In this document: piece after piece, positions 6,827 to 10,000 of the stretch
How positions within the stretch are numbered: position 1 is the stretch's first letter
Layout: each line of letters starts with the position of its first letter
Assembly: GCA_020216745.1 (NCBI GenBank)
Contig: JAIWNQ010000001.1
Span: 1-10,000, forward strand
Direction of reading: 5' to 3'
From: Candidatus Hydrogenedens sp.
Lineage (GTDB): Bacteria > Hydrogenedentota > Hydrogenedentia > Hydrogenedentales > Hydrogenedentaceae
Length of the DNA: 10,000 bases
The notes under the pieces: generated by a model
Told to the model about the DNA's origin: nothing
The model's input: only the letters and a program-made list of their open reading frames with translations
Database searches by the model: none
Program-made: the position numbers and the translations under genes

Positions 6827-7636
6827 ATGATTTCTAAAATGTATAAATTCTTAACAATTGTAATATTTCTTCTTTCAGCAAGTTGTACCTCTAAAAACAA
6901 AGATTCTAATGTATATGTAGAATTTCAAACTGATTTTGGAAATATTATTGTTAAACTATATAAAGAAACACCTAAACATAAGAAAAATTTCCTTGAACTT
7001 TCTGAGAAAAAATTTTATGATGGTTTGATTTTTCATAGGGTAATTAAAGATTTTGTAGTTCAGGGTGGCGATCCTGATACTAGAAATCCAATTCCTGGAA
7101 AACTCTACGGCGAAAGTGATGCGGGATATCTCATAGATCCTGAATTCTGCGATACAATAATACATAAGCGTGGATCGATTGCAATGGCCAGAGAGGGTGA
7201 TGAAGTTAATCCTGGTAAGAAATCATCTTCATCACAATTTTACTTTGTTGTTGGTAAGGTTTATACTGAAGAGGAACTGAACAAACTTGAGGTAAAACTC
7301 AATGTTAAACTTAAGGAGAAAATAGAGAAGAAACTTTTTGACAGCTTACTTAAAGATAACTCTCAGTTTGATACTAAATTCTTACAAAATATTACACAAC
7401 TTGTTCAACACAAAGCTGATTCTATTTTTAAATTCCAAAAAATTAAATTTTCTGATTTTCAACGAAAAACATATACTACAATTGGAGGTATTCCCCACTT
7501 AGATGGAAATTACACAGTTTTTGGTGAAGTTGTTGAAGGTTATGATGTTATTGAGAATATTTCGAAAGTTGAAACAGATAATAACGACAGGCCTGTAACT
7601 GATGTCAAAATGATTGTTAAAGTGCTTAAAAGATAA
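6827..7636 (+). CDS. Cyclophilin-type peptidyl-prolyl cis-trans isomerase, lipoprotein
   Basis: Catalyses cis-trans isomerisation of Xaa-Pro bonds during folding of periplasmic or outer-membrane proteins. The N-terminus is a lipoprotein signal (MYKFLTIVIFLLSASC), with Cys20 as the probable lipidated residue. The cyclophilin core has FHRVIKDFVVQGGDP (69-83), with catalytic Arg71 and Gln79, SSSSQFYFVVG (133-143), and HLDGNYTVFGEVVEGYDVI (224-242). The position of human cyclophilin A Trp121 is His224, so cyclosporin sensitivity should be low. A charged helical insert of about 70 residues (147-218) splits the core between FYFVVG and GGIPHLDG. The length is 269 aa from ATG 6827; ATG 6839 also gives a good signal peptide and cannot be excluded. 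It is followed by pheS after 6 bases, probably in the same transcript. Confidence 0.93.
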   Translation: MISKMYKFLTIVIFLLSASCTSKNKDSNVYVEFQTDFGNIIVKLYKETPKHKKNFLELSEKKFYDGLIFHRVIKDFVVQGGDPDTRNPIPGKLYGESDAGYLIDPEFCDTIIHKRGSIAMAREGDEVNPGKKSSSSQFYFVVGKVYTEEELNKLEVKLNVKLKEKIEKKLFDSLLKDNSQFDTKFLQNITQLVQHKADSIFKFQKIKFSDFQRKTYTTIGGIPHLDGNYTVFGEVVEGYDVIENISKVETDNNDRPVTDVKMIVKVLKR

Positions 7637-7642
7637 TTTATT

Positions 7643-8662
7643 ATGGATAAAAAGATTTTTGAAATTCAAGAAACATTTTCACAGTTAAGCCCAAAAACGC
7701 TTTCTGAGGTTGAAAAAATAAGGATAGAGTATTTAGGTAGGAATGGTTATTTAACAAAACTGTTTGAAGAGTTTAAAGAACTTTCTCCAGAAGTTAAAAA
7801 AGAATTTGGTAAAAAAATAAATGATTTAAAAAACCTAATTAATGAAAAAATAAATAGTTGGAAACTATTGCATGAAAAAGATTTAAACAATAAAACAGAA
7901 AAATTAGATTTATCTCTGGAGGAATATCCTATAAACTCAGGAACTCGTCATCCAATCTCTATTATTAAAAATGAAATAGTAGAAATTTTTAAATATCTGG
8001 GCTATTCCATTTATGAAGGACCTGAAATTGAAGATGATTGGCACGTTTTCTCAGCCCTGAATTTTCCCGAAGAACATCCTGCAAGAGATATGCAGGACAC
8101 ATTTTTTATTGAAAAGAAACCTGATATATTATTGCGTACACATACTTCCTCAGTTCAAGTTAGAAGTATGGAACAGGAAAAACTGCCCATACGCATAATT
8201 TGTCCTGGAAGAGTTTTCCGTAATGAAGCTATTTCAGCCAGAGCACATTGTATTTTTCATCAAATTGAAGGTTTATATATTGATAAAAACGTTTCGTTCG
8301 CCGATTTAAAACAAACACTTCTTTATTTTGCAAAGGAATTGTTTGGAGCAGAAACTAAAATTCGTTTAAGACCTTCGTTTTTTCCGTTTACTGAACCCTC
8401 AGCTGAAATGGACGTAAATTGCAAACTTTGTGGAGGAAAAGGCTGCTCTGTTTGCAAGTACACGGGATGGCTTGAAGTTTTAGGTTGCGGTATGGTTGAT
8501 CCAAATGTTCTTGAACTTAATGGAATAAATAGTAAAACTTACAGTGGTTTTGCATTTGGAATGGGTCTTGAGCGAATAGCAATGCTTAAATTCCAAGTTA
8601 GAGATTTAAGGCTTTACTTTGAAAATGATGTTCGTTTCTTAAAACAGTTCAAGAATTACTGA
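7643..8662 (+). CDS. pheS: Phenylalanyl-tRNA synthetase alpha subunit
   Basis: Catalytic alpha subunit of the (alpha-beta)2 enzyme that charges tRNA-Phe; it needs PheT to work. The length of 339 aa is standard. An N-terminal helical tRNA-binding arm (about 1-90) is followed by the class II core: motif 1 region GPEIEDDWHVFSALNFPEEH (126-145), motif 2 RVFRNEAISARAHCIFHQIE (190-209) and motif 3 SGFAFGMGLERIAML (301-315). RPSFFPFTEPSAEMDV (243-258) lies between motifs 2 and 3. Four cysteines in CKLCGGKGCSVC (C260, C263, C268, C271) form a knuckle found in many bacterial PheS proteins and could bind zinc. pheT is not next to it: a Crp/Fnr gene follows one base after the stop. Separate pheS and pheT loci are, as far as I recall, common in Bacteroidota. 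Confidence 0.98.
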   Translation: MDKKIFEIQETFSQLSPKTLSEVEKIRIEYLGRNGYLTKLFEEFKELSPEVKKEFGKKINDLKNLINEKINSWKLLHEKDLNNKTEKLDLSLEEYPINSGTRHPISIIKNEIVEIFKYLGYSIYEGPEIEDDWHVFSALNFPEEHPARDMQDTFFIEKKPDILLRTHTSSVQVRSMEQEKLPIRIICPGRVFRNEAISARAHCIFHQIEGLYIDKNVSFADLKQTLLYFAKELFGAETKIRLRPSFFPFTEPSAEMDVNCKLCGGKGCSVCKYTGWLEVLGCGMVDPNVLELNGINSKTYSGFAFGMGLERIAMLKFQVRDLRLYFENDVRFLKQFKNY

Positions 8663-8663
8663 T

Positions 8664-9359
8664 ATGAATAATGAAAAGGAAGAAAATAACATTAGTTCAG
8701 TTTTTCCTCTTTTTAAATCTTTAACTGAACAAGAACTTGAACTTTTAAATTCGAGAATTAAGTGCAATATTTATCGCAAAGGAGAAATTATTTACCGAGA
8801 GGGTAGTAAAATAACAGGATGTTACTGTGTGAATAAAGGGATTATTAAAATTTACAAAACAGGAATTGATTTTAAACCTCAAATTGTTGCTTTTGCTATT
8901 AAAGGTGATATCACCGGATATCGTTCAGTTTTAAGTAACGAAGTTGCTTGTACAACTGCAGAGGTTTTGAAAGAAGCTGAAATATACTATATTCCATCAG
9001 ATATTATTTTTAACTTAATTAAATTAAATAGCGATTTTGCTCTTTCCCTTATTCAACTAACATGCAGAGAATTAGACCAAGCTAATATATTTATAAAAGA
9101 TATTGCGCAAAAAACTGTTAAGCAACGTTTAGCAGAAGTTTTGTTAATGCTTGAAAAAACATTTAAAACAGATTCTGATGGATTTATTGCAGTCAATTTA
9201 ACCCGCGAAGATATTTCAAGTATTGTCGGTACTGCAACTGAATCAGTTATAAGAATCCTTGGTGATTTTAAAAAAGAAAATTTTATTTCGATTAAAGGGA
9301 AAAAAATAAAAATTCTTGATAAGAAAAAACTTTCTTTAATTTCTGATTCTTTATTCTAA
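8664..9359 (+). CDS. Crp/Fnr-family transcriptional regulator
   Basis: A 231-aa DNA-binding regulator. Residues about 14-125 form a cyclic-nucleotide-binding-type beta barrel ([15 protein letters not shown], then [20 protein letters not shown] and [22 protein letters not shown]). A dimerisation helix follows, and a C-terminal winged helix-turn-helix at about 178-215 ([22 protein letters not shown]), the standard Crp/Fnr recognition region. The cAMP-contact pattern of E. coli Crp (Arg-Ser/Thr-Ala after the phosphate loop) is absent; ACTTAEV stands there. The five cysteines (34, 53, 55, 96, 134) are not spaced like the FNR iron-sulphur ligands. The effector is therefore unknown. The ATG is one base past the pheS stop, so translation is probably coupled. 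It converges on ruvB with a 4-base overlap of the stop codons. Confidence 0.93.
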   Translation: MNNEKEENNISSVFPLFKSLTEQELELLNSRIKCNIYRKGEIIYREGSKITGCYCVNKGIIKIYKTGIDFKPQIVAFAIKGDITGYRSVLSNEVACTTAEVLKEAEIYYIPSDIIFNLIKLNSDFALSLIQLTCRELDQANIFIKDIAQKTVKQRLAEVLLMLEKTFKTDSDGFIAVNLTREDISSIVGTATESVIRILGDFKKENFISIKGKKIKILDKKKLSLISDSLF

Positions 9360-10000
9360 AAAAGTTTTCCTTGCTCCGGAAATTTACTTCTGTTTAAATG
9401 TTTATAGGCTATTTCTGTAACTTCACGACCTCGTGGTGTTCTTTTTAAAAAACCTTCTTTTATTAAAAAAGGCTCATAAACTTCTTCAATTGTTCCAGGA
9501 TCTTCGCCTACTGCAGTTGCTATAGTATTAAGTCCCACTGGTCCTCCTTTAAATTTATCTATTATTGTATGAAGTATTTTATTGTCCATTTCGTCTAATC
9601 CTCTAGAATCAATTTTTAAAGCATTCAATGCTTTCCTGGCTATATCTATATCAATATATCCATTTCCAATCACTTGTGCAAAATCTCTAACTCGTCTTAA
9701 TAGTGCATTGGCAATTCTTGGTGTCCCCCTACTTCTTAATGCAATTTCTATAGCAGCTTCATCTGATATTTTAATATTTAATATATCAGAAGATCTTTTA
9801 ATAATTCTCTCTAATATATCAGTACTATAATATTCTAATAAAAATTTAATTCCGAATCTAGCTCTTAATGGGCTTGTTAACAAACCGCTTCTTGTTGTTG
9901 CACCAACAAGTGTAAAAGGATTTAGTTCAATTTGAATTGATCTCGCACTTGGTCCTTTATCTATTATTATATCTATTTTGTAGTCTTCCATTGCGGAATA
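9356..10000 (-). CDS. ruvB: Holliday junction branch-migration helicase RuvB, C-terminal part (cut by window edge)
   Basis: RuvB is the hexameric AAA+ motor that, with RuvA, drives branch migration of Holliday junctions. The last 214 residues (of about 340) are here. The frame is open to position 10000, reading YSAMEDY at the edge, so the ATG at 9991 is internal. Visible parts are the sensor 1 and arginine-finger region [20 protein letters not shown], the sensor 2 helix [18 protein letters not shown], and the C-terminal winged helix with [16 protein letters not shown] and [13 protein letters not shown]. Walker A and B lie outside the window. The stop (TAG) overlaps the TAA of the converging Crp/Fnr gene, so no terminator fits between them. 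Confidence 0.97.
   Translation of the reverse strand, partial: YSAMEDYKIDIIIDKGPSARSIQIELNPFTLVGATTRSGLLTSPLRARFGIKFLLEYYSTDILERIIKRSSDILNIKISDEAAIEIALRSRGTPRIANALLRRVRDFAQVIGNGYIDIDIARKALNALKIDSRGLDEMDNKILHTIIDKFKGGPVGLNTIATAVGEDPGTIEEVYEPFLIKEGFLKRTPRGREVTEIAYKHLNRSKFPEQGKLF

Noticed and set aside
6751..6900. A 50-residue N-terminal extension of the flippase from an in-frame ATG at 6900.
   Set aside because: The extension is unlike family N-termini, spans the promoter region and overlaps the divergent isomerase gene. The MSSVKQLYSQ start at 6750 fits the family and the leftward promoter.
6956..7165. A minus-strand open frame opposite the isomerase gene, and a similar plus-strand one at 9582-9830 opposite ruvB.
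   Set aside because: Both are antisense to strongly conserved motifs and have no coding signs of their own.
9779..9824. A short direct repeat (TAATATATC-like) within ruvB.
   Set aside because: Such short AT-rich repeats are expected by chance at this composition and lie in conserved coding sequence.

Overview
The window looks like an ordinary, gene-dense piece of chromosome from a low-GC member of the Bacteroidota. Four things point there. YbeY carries an [10 protein letters not shown] segment and an Asp in place of its third metal-ligand His, as I recall for YbeY of that phylum. Three intergenic sites match the Bacteroidota primary-sigma promoter (TTG about 20-23 bases before TAnnTTTG). Starts generally lack Shine-Dalgarno sequences. 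The run flippase, dut, LytM/EnvC protein, then ATPase, ybeY, mnmG resembles arrangements seen in that phylum. I do not assign a genus. The core genes are about 29% GC where I counted by hand (88 of 300 bases at 1201-1500). The gene at the left edge is about 45% (270 of 600 bases at 1-600).

Layout from left to right. Positions 1-811 (minus) hold the N-terminal half of an adenine deaminase, cut by the window edge. The 133-base gap at 812-944 holds a perfect 16-bp palindrome, TGTTCCACGTGGAACA, and a one-mismatch copy 78 bp further on that abuts the mnmG stop codon. Both match the chromosome-partitioning site parS, so this may be a ParB-loading locus near the replication origin. Next come two tightly packed minus-strand units, read from right to left. 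The first is Wzx/MurJ-like flippase, dut, EnvC-like LytM protein (13-bp and 4-bp overlaps). The second is RsbW-like ATPase, ybeY, mnmG (1-bp gap, 10-bp overlap), with its own candidate promoter in the 66-base gap at 3633-3698. At 6751-6826 two divergent candidate promoters overlap each other. The rightward one drives a plus-strand unit: cyclophilin-type lipoprotein isomerase, pheS, Crp/Fnr-family regulator (gaps of 6 and 1 bases). The window ends in the C-terminal part of RuvB (minus), whose stop codon overlaps that of the Crp/Fnr gene by 4 bases.

In function this is housekeeping: envelope building (flippase, amidase activator, periplasmic isomerase), nucleotide hygiene (Dut, Ade), RNA maturation and tRNA modification (YbeY, MnmG), translation (PheS) and recombination (RuvB). 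I see no mobile element, CRISPR array, tRNA, rRNA or obvious new defence system. The most interesting signals are the paired parS-like sites next to mnmG, the abrupt composition change at adenine deaminase, the interlocked divergent promoters, and the catalytically degenerate LytM domain. No stretch longer than 133 bases lacks a gene.
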